From contig RPFO01000153.1 of NCBI GenBank assembly GCA_009746045.1, positions 427,842-491,841 of the forward strand: a DNA stretch of 64,000 nt, written 5' to 3'. Below, piece after piece: positions 1-61,994 of the stretch. The translations under genes were made by a program, and so were the position numbers. The stretch comes from Mesostigma viride (taxonomy: Eukaryota; Streptophyta; Mesostigmatophyceae; Mesostigmatales; Mesostigmataceae). The notes under the pieces are model-generated. The model was given only the letters and a program-made list of their open reading frames with translations. It did no database searches and had not been told where the DNA came from. Position 1 is the stretch's first letter, and each line of letters starts with the position of its first letter.

Positions 1-102
1 CGATCCGATCTTGCTACGGCCGCATCGATCCCCGCCTTGATGGCTTGCCTCGAGGAGCACCGCAAGATGAAAAATTGGCAAGATCGAGCCGTCCACGTGT
101 AA
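1..102 (+). CDS. 3' end of an unidentified reading frame
   Basis: The frame is open from the first base of the window and stops at TAA (100-102). It gives 33 residues with a charged stretch (EEHRKMKNWQDRAVHV). A canonical AATAAA lies at 124-129, 22 bases after the stop, as expected for a 3' end. It could be the tail of a host gene or of a mobile element, because the next 5 kb are element debris. It is too short to assign to a family. Confidence 0.25.
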   Translation, partial: RSDLATAASIPALMACLEEHRKMKNWQDRAVHV

Positions 103-480
103 ATTTGTGCCCTTAAGCTTTTTAATAAAAGTCGTATAGACCGGGCCTTTTTACTAGCCGTCAAAAGAGCAGTGCAGCCTAGTGCAGCCGGCTGGGTAGC
201 CTGGGTTATAAAACAAACAAAGAATTATTAAATTTCGCAGCTAGTTCAACGGTTGTTTGGTAACCAAACAAACAAACTAATCACTAATTAATTGGACGGG
301 CACATTAGCACTTGCAACCAATAAAACGCTTTTTTCTAATTCCAAAATGCAAGGGGTGCCGGCGCTGCGGTGTTGTTGTTGTTGTTCTTGTTGTGTCCCA
401 CGCCGCACATGGGCAGCAGAGAATCTACAGAGGCCGAGGGCCGGATACCGTATATTAGGCTGCGGTGTAAGTTGTGTACC
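103..480. other. Non-coding, AT-rich spacer with GTT microsatellite
   Basis: This stretch is AT-rich with many short A/T words and a small interrupted GTT microsatellite near 371-392. I see no gene. It lies beyond the 3' side of the minus-strand retroelement at 481-3587 and may include that element's trailing sequence. Confidence 0.3.
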
Positions 481-3400
481 TTACAGCATGAGGTGGGCCC
501 CGCCGCGCCGGCACCTAGGAGAGCCAGCCGTCTGGCCGGATCCGCGCCGGGTACTTTTCTCCACAGCCGGATCCGTCCGGATCCGGCAGCCGGATCCGAC
601 GGATCCGGCTGTAAACGAAGCGCTGTCCACGACCTGTTTGTAGAGCTTGTGCCAAGGGGCAGCACCGAACAGATGTGGGTGACGTTGCAAAAAACATCGG
701 ACTTGACGGAGCATAATGGCTCGGTCATAGTCTTTGACCAATAAACGCTGCAAGAGTTCAACAAGAGTCGTGATGAAATCAACACGATAAGAACAAAGAC
801 GGGAAAAACGATGTAACTGAGAAAGAACAACACCATATTTTGCTGTGTGGGAAAGGAGACTGTGAATATCGGGGTAACGAATAAAAGGAATTTGCTGGTA
901 TTTAGGATCCTTGCGCTTATCATAGACAGCCGTACGCCAGCCCTTCTTGTTATGGGTAATGTTAAGATCGAGGTAATTGCAATGAGTATCCTCCGACGTG
1001 AGCTTTAATGTGAGGGACGCTTGCGGGTAGATGCCAGGCAGACCAGCGGTGATATACAAATGGGTTGCGAAATCAGCACTACAATACGCTTCCGCGGACA
1101 CCTTTTTCAGCGGGGAAAGTGCCCCCGGGCTTCCGGGGCAAATTCAGCAAGCGCTGCGGAACTTAGATACTAAAATTTCGTTTTTGGTTCGTACCGTACA
1201 GCCAATCATTTTGCGCCCGGATCAAATTGTGATCTGGGCACTGAACACGAAAATTTCAGCGAAACGTACGAAACACCAACGCAACTACAGAAAATTTTCA
1301 GTGACGAAACTGTAGTACCGTGAACCCAAGCAAAATGTAGTAGGACTTCGCTAAATTCACGTTCGGAATTTTTCCCCGCAAGATTCCCCCGCAAGATTCC
1401 CCCGCACGATTCCCCCCGCTAGGTTCAGGCTCCAGTCGATGCTCGCCAAATGGCGCAAAAAAAGAAACATATGTTAAAATCGACGGTGCGAATCCTCGTT
1501 ACCGCTCGGGTAACATTCTCACTCATTTCGCGTCTCCTACGAACCGTATTGTAGTGAGGGTTGTCGAAAGCGATGACATCATCAATGTATCGACATGTAT
1601 GGATAAAACGCCTGATGAGAACATCATCGTTTGAGGCAATGAGATTCTCCATGAATGCAAGCTCATAAGTGTATAGATAGAGGTTTGCAAGGAGCCCGGC
1701 ACAGTTAGTGCCCATAGGGATGCCGATAGCTTGTTGGTATACATTTCCCGCAAAACAGATGAAGGTGTTATCAACAAGATAAGAGATCCAATGGACAAGG
1801 TCAGCCTTCGTGATAATATAATTATAACCATCCCGCACGATAGCACCTGCCGCGATCCCTGAGAGCCACGTTGCCGTGGGCTTGGTCTGAGAAACACGCA
1901 CGTGCAAGTGGTTGCGCCCGTGAGGCCTACGTGCATACAGACGAGTAAGGAGGCTATCTAAACGAGCTTTCAAATCGTGCAAATCTAGTGTGGTATATAG
2001 AGTGGTGAAATCATAGGTGGCTATGGGCATAGGTATACGTTTCTCTGCTGCTGTCTTAGAACGGCTAAGGGCGGCAAGGCGTAGGCGTACTTGGGCTGAG
2101 TCTATGACGATCCAACTACCAGCGCATTCATACCCGGCATTCGACAGCACCTCCACCCATAATGCATTGGCTTCGGGGAGAAGAGCATTCAAAGCATGGC
2201 AGATGAGTTTCGAGAGAGGCATCAGTGGGGCTGAATGCGACGCAGCAATGGTGCGCAAAGCAACAGGAGTTTTGTGCAGCTTAAGAGTGAGATACAGATA
2301 TGGGAACGTAGTGGTGGTGGCGCGTCGCTGCCGCTTAAGGAATGCCCGAGCAAAAATGTTTTGGCTGTGCAGAAAAGCCCGATGAGCAGCAGTGATACTG
2401 GCGGTGGACTGTGCACGCTGAACATAGGTAGGGCTGGACGCCAACTCGTGTTGCAAAGTAGCAAGGTAGTGCTTCTTGCATATGAAAGCAAAGTTGTTGG
2501 CACTCTTGTCAACACACGTGATGATAAAGTCCTGCTTGAAGTGGTCAAGAAGTGCTTTATCTGTGGTGTTGAGCCAGGTGGTGCGGTGGACCTGCTGGAG
2601 ACGGTAATCAAGCCTGGTGAGACGTGCATTGCATTCGTGAATGACGGCGCGAAACCACGGTTCCATGGCAAGGGGAGCAAGCTGTAGGTCCGTGCTCATG
2701 GCATTGCAGAATTTGCGCAGTGATGTGGAGAGCAGTGCATTCACCTCTTTGGCACACGTGCGCTGGACCCACGGCCGAAACTTGGTGCCTTTGGCAAAAA
2801 GGTCTACAAGCGTGTGGCTCGGCAGGATGCTGAGGTCAGCGGTCATGACGTGCTGTGAGGTGGGATCAAGGTACTTGAAATACCGTTGTTGTTGGCAGGG
2901 GCAGGGCCCTGCCAAGATGGTGGCCAGCTCGGTGGGCGTTGTATCGCGGCTGACCTTCCCGTTGCTGAAAACCATTTGTCCCAAGGTGGGAGAGTAATGC
3001 CAGGCGGCAATGGGAGTGCCGAAAGTGTTGCGCACCACGAGCGGCATCGCAGCCTGCACTTGCGGCAAATGCAGAATGTGTGGCAAACACAGCTCATCCA
3101 TCGCAGCATGAATGAAAGGTGAGATCAGCAAACGGCGCGGACGCAGTGCATCTGCATTCCCATTGACACGGTGCCGAATGATACGTGAGAGAAGGCCTCG
3201 CAGACTAGTGGCATGGGAGCGGGGGACTTGCAGATCAGCTGGGGAGCACGACCCGACGGCAATGTGTAAGCTGGTAAGCTTCTTCAAGCTGCAGGCTTCG
3301 AGATAGGATGCATGAAAGTTGCCGCGTTGCATAAGCCGAGACATGTGACGTAAGCAGCGGAGACTGGTGGAGTAAAGGGAAGGATCGGTGGACACATGTG

Positions 3401-3587
3401 TGGAAGGTGGAGGGGCCGGGGTGACGCTGGGGGGATAGGGGCGATATGGGTGGAGATTGTGCTTCAGACGCCAGGCACGGATGAACATAAGAGGGCGGGG
3501 ACGGAGGGGAGGCGGGCGGCGGCGAGACCGAGCTTTGAAACTCTTGCCTTCAATGCAAAAACCGTGGGGCAGAAATGCATGTAACAT
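481..3587 (-). mobile_element. Penelope-like retroelement (RT fossil)
   Basis: The minus strand encodes reverse transcriptase motifs in the correct order: CVDKSANNFAFICKK, LTLKLHKTP, YDFTTLYTTL (catalytic Asp motif), GIPMGTNCAGLLANLYLYTYE-like (here starting GIPMGTNC), RYIDDVIAF (catalytic YIDD box), then YLDLNI and a YDKR segment. The GIPMGTNC/YIDD combination with a following LDL...YDKR block fits the Penelope-like group rather than LINE or LTR reverse transcriptases. I did not find a GIY-YIG endonuclease. The element is a fossil with at least two breaks. Between the two RT-homologous pieces lies a stretch of about 400 bp (roughly 1110-1520) with no RT similarity, which may be a later insertion. 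Its exact ends are not visible. The family call could move to a neighbouring retroelement clade. Confidence 0.7.
538..612. repeat. Cluster of GGATCC palindromes
   Basis: About 75 bp contain five copies of the six-base palindrome GGATCC in the wider words CCGGATCCG and CGGATCCGG. It falls in the last, poorly conserved part of the retroelement reading frame, so the translation there (repeats of GSG, RIRTDP) is probably a consequence of the repeat rather than conserved protein. Confidence 0.6.
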
Positions 3588-3608
3588 TCGTTTCCAAAAC
3601 GTTTCCCG

Positions 3609-3986
3609 ATGCCCTGCGGTATTGCTGGCACACCAGGGACCGAGCTTTCAGTTTCCCAAGCAGAATGGATATGGCTACGCATTACTATGCTATACGCGAT
3701 CTGGACCATACGCAACGAGACAGTCTTTAAGGTCCGCGAGGAGTATACCCGCGGCGGCGTAGTCCGGCGCTTTATATACCTATCATGGAATGCGGCTATG
3801 CGCCGCTACTGGCTGTTAGCTCAGGAACAACACAGGGTGTGGGACCCAGGGCCCAATAACGACAAGCCCAGCCCGCTCCAGCTTTTTCATGATTTACTGG
3901 GCCGTAATCAGGTATTCACCAGTATGCCTCATGGCGACATTACTCAGGTCCAATGGCTTCCCTGGTCTAATAACGCGCCCTATTAG
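3609..3986 (+). pseudogene. LINE-like ORF tail, copy A
   Basis: The 125-residue plus-strand frame contains AIWTIRNETVF, resembling the IW..RN..F motif near the C-terminus of many plant-type LINE ORF2 proteins. It continues with RRFI, SWNAAMRRYWLLAQEQH, VWDPGPNND and NQVFT, and ends at TAG. A second copy of the same protein lies inverted at 4081-4326, so this is a repeated element rather than a unique gene. No RT core is attached on the 5' side, because the opposite-strand Penelope-like element begins there. The LINE assignment rests on one motif and is tentative. Confidence 0.4.
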
Positions 3987-4080
3987 CCTTTTTTCCGGTG
4001 AAATGGGTGTTAGTTTATTTCCATATATCAGTTAAGGTGACCCAGGTATGCCAAAAATAGCCTGAAATGCCTAGTTTTGC

Positions 4081-4326
4081 CTAAATTGGGGTGCCCGCAT
4101 TAATAAGGCGCGCCCTGCGACCAAGGTAGCCATTGTACTGTAGATATATCGTCTGATCCGGCATACGTGTAAAGACCTGGTTCATGCCCATGAGTGCATG
4201 GAAGACTTCCAGGGGGCTCGGGGTGTCATTGTTAGGGCCCGGGTCCCATACTTTGTGTTGTTCCGTCGCCAGGAGCCAGTAACGACGCATAGCCAGGTTC
4301 CAAGAGGAGATAAACCGGCGGACCAC
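4081..4326 (-). pseudogene. LINE-like ORF tail, copy B (inverted)
   Basis: The minus-strand frame shares RRFI, SWN.AMRRYWLLA.EQH, VWDPGPNND.PSPL, FH.L.G.NQVFT and MP with copy A at 3609-3986. The two copies point towards each other with about 95 bp between their ends. They differ at many residues (for example QEQHR versus TEQHK), so they are not a recent duplication. Copy B lacks the upstream IWTIRNETVF part. It is a 5'-truncated fragment, as is usual for LINE copies. Confidence 0.4.
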
Positions 4327-4519
4327 GGCACCTCTCGTGTACGCGCCCTATTAGCCTTTCACCTGTCACCGCCACACGTGTGTGTGCCCACCTTCATTAG
4401 GATTCGCTGATACTCATTTCCCCTCTCACCTCTTTGGTCCATAATTGGCTAATAAAATATACCCATTTCCCCGAAATCAAGTAACGTGCGTGTTTGCAAC
4501 TTGCCCGTTGAAACTCTAC

Positions 4520-4712
4520 GGCGGAGCCAATTTTCGGAAGAACCTCACCCTTATGCTTGCAAATTCGGGACAAATTCGGTGGATGTATGTATGTATGGAT
4601 GGATGGATTGACGGATTTTCATCCCCTATTCCTATGTTTTCTCACGTGTACGGCCTTATAAGCTTCGCCAATTCTGGCGAACCTAACGGTTCTTCCGAAA
4701 ATTGGCTCCGCC
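4520..4712. mobile_element. Short element with 25-bp terminal inverted repeats
   Basis: A 25-base sequence at 4520-4544 (starting GGCGGAGCCAATTTTCGG) is repeated as an exact reverse complement at 4688-4712, giving a 193-bp element with perfect terminal inverted repeats and no coding capacity. The interior contains GTAT/GGAT microsatellite repeats near 4583-4610. This is the form of a MITE. I could not see a convincing target-site duplication, so the superfamily is open. Confidence 0.65.
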
Positions 4713-5451
4713 AGAAAATTACGGATCAGCCTTGCACTCTGTTGATTTGCAAGAAGCGTTTTGTTGACACAAGGGTTGACAGTCCTGTTGAGGTCCTGTG
4801 TTCGAACTTCGAAGTATCGTACCAGCAAATCTCACAGTATTTTGCTTGAGCCCGGTTCGAGTTTGCGGCCACCTGTCACGGTGCTTGTTCAATAACCACG
4901 CCATAACTCCATTCCGACGAGGACCGCGAGGAGCGTAAGCCTTCCTCGGGTCTTCATCAGATCAGGGTAAATGCAGTTCCTTAATGGAGTGCCATGACGG
5001 TGCAAATTTATCACAGCGTATTTTTGAATGTGGGCGTTGCAAGTCCCCGCCAAGAAATGGGCATTTGCTACTAAGCCCACCGCACTTAGAACCGTTAGCT
5101 AACAGTCAGTCATAACGTGGTTTTATGGAATATGGCATATGGCACCCACTTCTGCCAGTTACTTTTCGGAAGGGCCTCGCCGAAACCAGCTCGCGTGGTC
5201 GTTTCTGCATGTCAAGAAGAAGCAACACGCTGTTAGCGACTGTGGCCTACGAGGCATTCCTACTTTGCTATCAATTGCGCCAAAATTCAGGAGGTGCCGG
5301 CTACTTGAGCAAGGATGAATTGGGTTAAAAACATCGTTGACAAGGTTAAAGGTCCTCACCTAGCTCGTCCTGCCGCCATAGCCTTTTGGAGGTATGCAGA
5401 TCGTGTTGCAACTTAACAGCGCACGTCGGGCTCGCGTGGTTTCGGCATTAG
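4713..5451. other. Upstream flank of the SPI-like gene
   Basis: There is no convincing gene, and the short ORFs have no recognisable content. The stretch lies directly upstream of the first recognised exon and could contain its promoter, 5' UTR or an undetected first exon. I see no TATA box or other defined element that I could defend. Confidence 0.3.
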
Positions 5452-56943
<51,492 letters not shown>

Positions 56944-57428
56944 CAGCCCCACCCATGATTCCCACAGACGTCTTCTAAGAAGGAGATCTGCCAAGAAGCA
57001 ACTGTGCATATTTCTGGTTGTCTCCTTGATATTTCTGTCTGATCTTGCGGTGCCTGGTCTGTGAAAACCAGCTCAAGTTAAGACTAGCAAATTGCCTGTC
57101 CGCAAAATGACTGACCAGCTTTAGACCCGGTGGTATATGCTGTACATATTTGATTTGTCATTCAAATCATAGGTAGCCATGGGCAGTGTGTAAATATTCG
57201 ATTATTGGTATCCGGTATACGGTGGGGTTTTCAAGGGCCTATCAAATAATTCGGTGAGTGTAGTATCCGTAAGTGTACGACATTGTTTGGTACCCCTGTT
57301 TAAGTGCTTTTGGGGGGCCGTGACTGGTAATATAATGTATATTATGATGCTGGGATCGCATTCACATCATTTCCATGCCTTAGGCTAACTAATGGCATTG
57401 TTCTCATGCACCAACGAAGCAATAACAC
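56944..57428. other. 3' flank of the SPI-like gene
   Basis: This is AT-richer, non-coding sequence following the stop, presumably the 3' UTR and then intergenic DNA. I see no AATAAA close to the stop. Nothing else is recognisable. Confidence 0.4.
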
Positions 57429-57941
57429 TTGTCACTCCCATCAAGTGATAGTAAGGTAATTACCAATCAATATAAGGGTCGTGCACTGGCATTGATTGAC
57501 TTTAGCCCATGCCATGACAATGCCATGACAATCGCACACGCAGTCGCAAACGCTCCTCCGCGCAGCGCAGCCTGGCGGCTGCGCTCAGCCCTGAAAATAC
57601 GTCTGCAGCTCCGGCCGGCAGCTTCGCCCTCCGGCCCAGAAGGCAGCGGCGCCACTAGCCAAGCCCTAGTGGTCGCCCATGCAGCCCCCTCCCGCGGGCT
57701 CGCCTCACCCGCAGCGTCGCCTGAACCCAAGCACAGTCGCCCTGCCGAGCCGAACTGGGAAGAGTTCGACTTGACGCCAGCCAGCCCGGCTTTTTTGACA
57801 AGCTCAACCACGACAAGATCCTGAGCTAGGTGTTCTGGGGATCGCACGCCTCGCTTACTGAACCGCCAGGCCGAACAATGGGAGGCCACCGACCGCGCTC
57901 GCCGCGAGCTTGCTTTCACATGTCACAACTTGGTGATTTTA
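57429..57941 (+). pseudogene. LINE ORF1-like relic, N-terminal piece
   Basis: A plus-strand frame rich in Ala/Pro/Ser/Arg leads, after an in-frame TGA at 57822-57824, into PRLLNRQAEQWEATDRARRE and LAFTCHNLVI. A charged helix followed by a 'HNLVI'-type strand is the junction between coiled coil and RRM in L1-like ORF1 proteins. The rest of the RRM-like domain resumes in the same orientation at about 58815 (next entry). The piece is degenerate. Confidence 0.4.
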
Positions 57942-58814
57942 CGATGGCTAGTTGCTGGATGTCTCGTTCTCATTGAGGTGTATATCATTATACAGAGTGG
58001 TACCAAGTTTAATTAAGCTCACTAGGACCTCAGTTGCTTGCTTGGAGGTGTGCACTTTCTAGGAAGTGCGAGTTGTTGGCTGCTGGCACACGTCACAGTT
58101 TTTTCGCCATCTGATGTGCAATCTCAGTAAAACTTGGGAGACTTGTGTAGCATGGTGCAGCATAACTGCCTGCCAGATTTCAAGCCAAACTGAGATCATT
58201 CGCACCACCTACGGTGTAATGAATGTCTTAATTTGGCATCGCGGTGACATGTGACAGCAGAATATTGTCATTACTGCAATTAAATGTAAGATGCAAGTTC
58301 CCAGTCAGGCTTCATACTTCACAAATGATGTCAAAGAGACAACCAGCGCAGGCCAGAAGTCGGGAGAATCACAAATGATGCACATGTTTAACAATTTCTA
58401 GGTGAATCTAAGCTCATTTGCATTAATGGAGGCATCAACTTGTTAATAAAATGCCAAAAAATAGGCTTTGTGTGACGTTTGACAGCATAATTGCTTTCCA
58501 AACCGTGTCTAACTCGGGTGCAATTTGGTAGGTAAGCTAAATGTGATGTAAATAAGTTATCTACCCATTTACAGGTCAAGCAGACATGATTTGTGATGTT
58601 TGTGCAATTAATAATGAATAAAATTGGCATTTTTTGCGTTTTTAATGCTTTTCGACGTCACCGTTCAGTAAGCACCATGTAGCCAGCCAAGGTGCAACTT
58701 GGTATCATAAGGAAGCTTGCCACCAAGTTTGACCATCATCTGAATATAACTGCAGCTAGGAGGAGTAAGATGGGTGTTTTTTGGCACTTTCAGACCGTTG
58801 TGAGTGCCGAGTGG
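57942..58814. other. AT-rich segment separating the two ORF1 pieces
   Basis: About 870 bp of AT-rich, non-coding sequence split the ORF1-like relic. It contains the direct repeat tcacaaatgatg (near 58319 and 58369) and aataaa near 58617, but no terminal repeats or ORF that identify an inserted element. It may be an unclassified insertion or an intron-like segment. Confidence 0.35.
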
Positions 58815-59180
58815 TGCTGCGTCGTTTCCCCCAGAAGCCAGGTGAGACGTCAACCACCCTTGCCGACGAGCTCAAGGACCAGCTTCTCACCCTCATGGGC
58901 CTGGTAGGTGAGGTAGAACTGCGCGGGTGCCCTCGCCTTCCCCACTCACGGGACAAGGCGGCTCCCCCACCAGTCCTGCTCACCTTCCCCTCCCCTGAGG
59001 ACAAGTGGCGGTTCCTTTCTCGTCGCAAGAGGTTGCACGACCTCACCTGGACGCTGGACGACGACCTGACCCCCGCTCAGCAGCGCAGCAGCGACGCGAA
59101 CTGTGGCCGGAATACCTCCGCCACAAGCAGGACCCCCAGAAGCCCAAGGTGTACTGGAGGGGCGGGGACCTGAGATTAAC
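58815..59180 (+). pseudogene. LINE ORF1-like relic, RRM/C-terminal piece
   Basis: The frame encodes VVLRRFPQKPGETSTTLADE, LKDQLLTLMGLVGEVELRGC, PPVLLTFPSPEDKWRFLSRR and LTWTLDDDLTPAQQR. The end, RELWPEYLRHKQDPQKPKVY followed by WRGGDL, is read one frame over, so there is a frameshift near 59085-59095. The order 'vlltF.s.edK..fl..r..L....w.lddDLTpaQQ..r.elwp' is characteristic of L1-type ORF1 RRM and C-terminal domains. This is a LINE remnant, not a host gene. Confidence 0.6.
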
Positions 59181-59609
59181 CACAAGATGTGGACGCCCCC
59201 TGCGGCCTAGAATAGCTTCGGAACAGCCCTAGCTTGTATCCATTGGTAGCCACTGCCGCCATGGCAGCCATGCCTAGAATGTTTGCCTAGCTGCACATGC
59301 CACCATACCTAGTCATGCACAACGGTATGAAAGTGCCGAAAACCTACCTTATAAGCCCTACATGGAACAGATTAAGTCCAAACATGCTAGATATGTGCAG
59401 GCAGCATGTTTGGGACACCAATAGAAGGAATTGAACTTTCCAGATTTTTCTGACCTCGGTTGGTCTATTTTTGGCACATCTATTTTTAGCTAAATTTCAG
59501 GTTTTATAATAAACAAATCCCGTATAATATGCAAATAAAGAGCTCCTGGCCTGGCTGCTTGCAAGGAGACTGATGCTCATGACTACCAACTGTGCACCAG
59601 GTCCCAAGG

Positions 59610-60325
59610 TCATCTGACCCCATTTAGTGACAAACTGCCACCAAATGCTAGCAAAAACGCGCGTTTTTCACGTTTTTCATCACATAATGTTGCAGTTTCC
59701 ATACAAGATGTGCCCAGTTGAGGCTGGATCTCTGCATGCATGCATTATTTTAGACATTGTGAAAAAATTCAGGTCCTTAACACTTCGTTTGGTGACATTT
59801 TGCTGACAAATGCTAGCAAAAACGCACGTTTTTCACCTTTTTCACCACAATTCATTGCAGTTTCCATACAAGGTGTGAACAATTGAGGCTGGAATTTTGC
59901 AGACAGGCTTGAAATTGCTAGTTTAGCCAATACACAAAAATCCAGGTCAACCAGGTGTCATTTGATGGCAGTTTGTCAGCAAATGTTACCAAAAGTGCGC
60001 GATTTTCGCCTTTTTCGCCACAGTTCATTGCAGTTTTCATAGAAGGTGTGAACAATTGAGGCTGGAAATTTGCAGGCAGACTTAAAATAGCTAGTTTAGC
60101 CAATGCACAAAAATCCAGGTCAACCAGGTGTCATTTGATGGCAGTTTGTAAGCAAATGTTACCAAAAGTGCGCGATTTTCGCCATTTTCACCACAACTCA
60201 TTGCAGTTTAAATAGAAGGTGTGCTCAGTTGAGGCTGGAACTTTGCCGGCAGGCTTAGAATCGCTAGTTGAGACCATGCACAAAAATCCATGTCAATCAG
60301 GTGTCATTTGGTTGAGTAATACATG
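59610..60325. repeat. About 170-bp tandem repeat, 4 degenerate units
   Basis: Four head-to-tail copies can be followed by the recurring words gcaaatgttaccaaaagtgc or gctagcaaaaacgc, ttcattgcagttt, aaggtgtgaacaattgaggc and tggcagtttg. The anchor word starts at about 59647, 59812, 59985 and 60158, giving units of 165, 173 and 173 bp. Copies 3 and 4 are more alike than copies 1 and 2. No reading frame runs through. The unit length is in the range of nucleosome-sized satellites, but the array here is short and old. Confidence 0.85.
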
Positions 60326-61990
60326 CAATACATGTCAGTTTCGCTTCTAAGACGCTCACTGATTGAGCAAACCTCCTAAGTGAAATATGGCAAACTCCCA
60401 TTTATATGGCTTGCTAACTACAAAATCCTTTCATCCATTATGTAATACGACTTTTGTGGCGTACAAATAAAATTTTGTTCATCTAAACATTGGCTGGACC
60501 CGGCTGGCTATATGCCCAAGTGGCCACGCTGAGGCGATTCCTATTGAGGGGCTTGCTGAAAATACCACTCGCAGCTGTCACAGGGGCTATAAGGTCTATT
60601 CTACACCCACAGCATGCAAAGTAGACCTAAACCCAACCTGGATATGCAGCAATCATCACGTACCAGCCGTGAGGGTTGAAATTCACTCGGCAGGCGGCAT
60701 GGCGACGATACGTTTGCGCACCTTTGTTGTGGCGTCGTTAAGTGTAAGTAGTGGTATATCCCTGGACAAGGCCTGCCTGACCTTGTCACACCTCATCCCC
60801 CATTCCTCAACTTGCATACCTCATGCTCCTGCCTAGACTCTCAGCCTGGGCCTGCCTTGCTGGCCACGCAGCTTCCATGTTGGACGTCCAACTTCTCAGC
60901 CAGCATGGTGGCAATAGTAGCCACTGACAAATCAAGCCCCGCCCCCTGTTGCTGCCTCAAGGTTTGCCCTAAGCAACTAAATAAACTTGGCCACTATCAT
61001 ACCTAGCATGAAGTGACCACTGCACAATATCAGTCAGCTGCCTGGCCACAGGCGTACCACAGTCCACATTAACGCATGCTGCATGAGGCCAACTCTCCAT
61101 AGCCCTTTCTCATGGTGGTCTTGCTCTTGCCCTTGCCCTTGCACTTGCGCTTGCCAACTGTCAGTCATCCTTGTACCTTGTGCCATGGTTCTCCCAGCCA
61201 TACTTGACTGTCTCCCAACTACTGCACTTCCTCAGCTAAACTGTCAAACTAGGTCGTGCCTCATCCCATCTCTCATTGCCGTAAGGACCCGAAGTCTGGC
61301 TTGCATCTCAGCAATGGTTCGTATGTGTGCTTGTCTTTCTGGGTGAGTGGGCAGTGGCCTTGGAGTAAGAGGCGTTGAGCATGTGCATGTGTGTGTGGTT
61401 CTCTTGGCAATCAAACCCTTGCACCCCTGGCATTGTGGATGTATGGCCATGCGCACTTCCATAACGTCGCCAAAATTCTGCCAACATGCATCATAGGAAA
61501 ATCAGGAGTTGCTGGTAGGCCACAAGAAATGAGAAACCAAGTTGCACATACCTATCTGCAGGGCAGGTTTTGGGTTTCTTCATTGGCGCTGGTGGCAGCG
61601 TGCATAGTAATGGGCTCATGTACCCGTGCCCTTCGCCAGCACGCACAGCCTGAACTGCATGAACCGGTTGGCGTCCATGATGACGCCCTCTGCTCATCAG
61701 TCATGGTGTCACCGTGGGTGATGAAGGCAGCTTGGGTGCTGGCATGGAAGGGCATCATGTGCACTAGGCCGCCATGTGGCCGCAGCACAGGTAGCAGACC
61801 TAGCCTAGCAATTGACTCTCTCCCTGCTCTCATGGCATCACACCCGCTCCACAAACCATGATGAATAGTTTTCATGTACAGGCATGTCCTACACATGCGT
61901 CACCTGGGGTAGATGCTTTGTTGATGCGTAAGAGGAATGGCGTGCACGTATGCAACGGGTTGGATGGACTCATCAAAGTGCTCACGCGCT
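60326..61990. other. Intergenic sequence without a recognised gene
   Basis: Only short, overlapping ORFs occur on both strands, and none carries a motif I recognise. A minus-strand frame at 61552-61896 (MPFHASTQAAFITHGDTMTD) is the longest but is isolated. Nothing here is supported as a gene. Confidence 0.35.
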
Positions 61991-61994
61991 GCCA

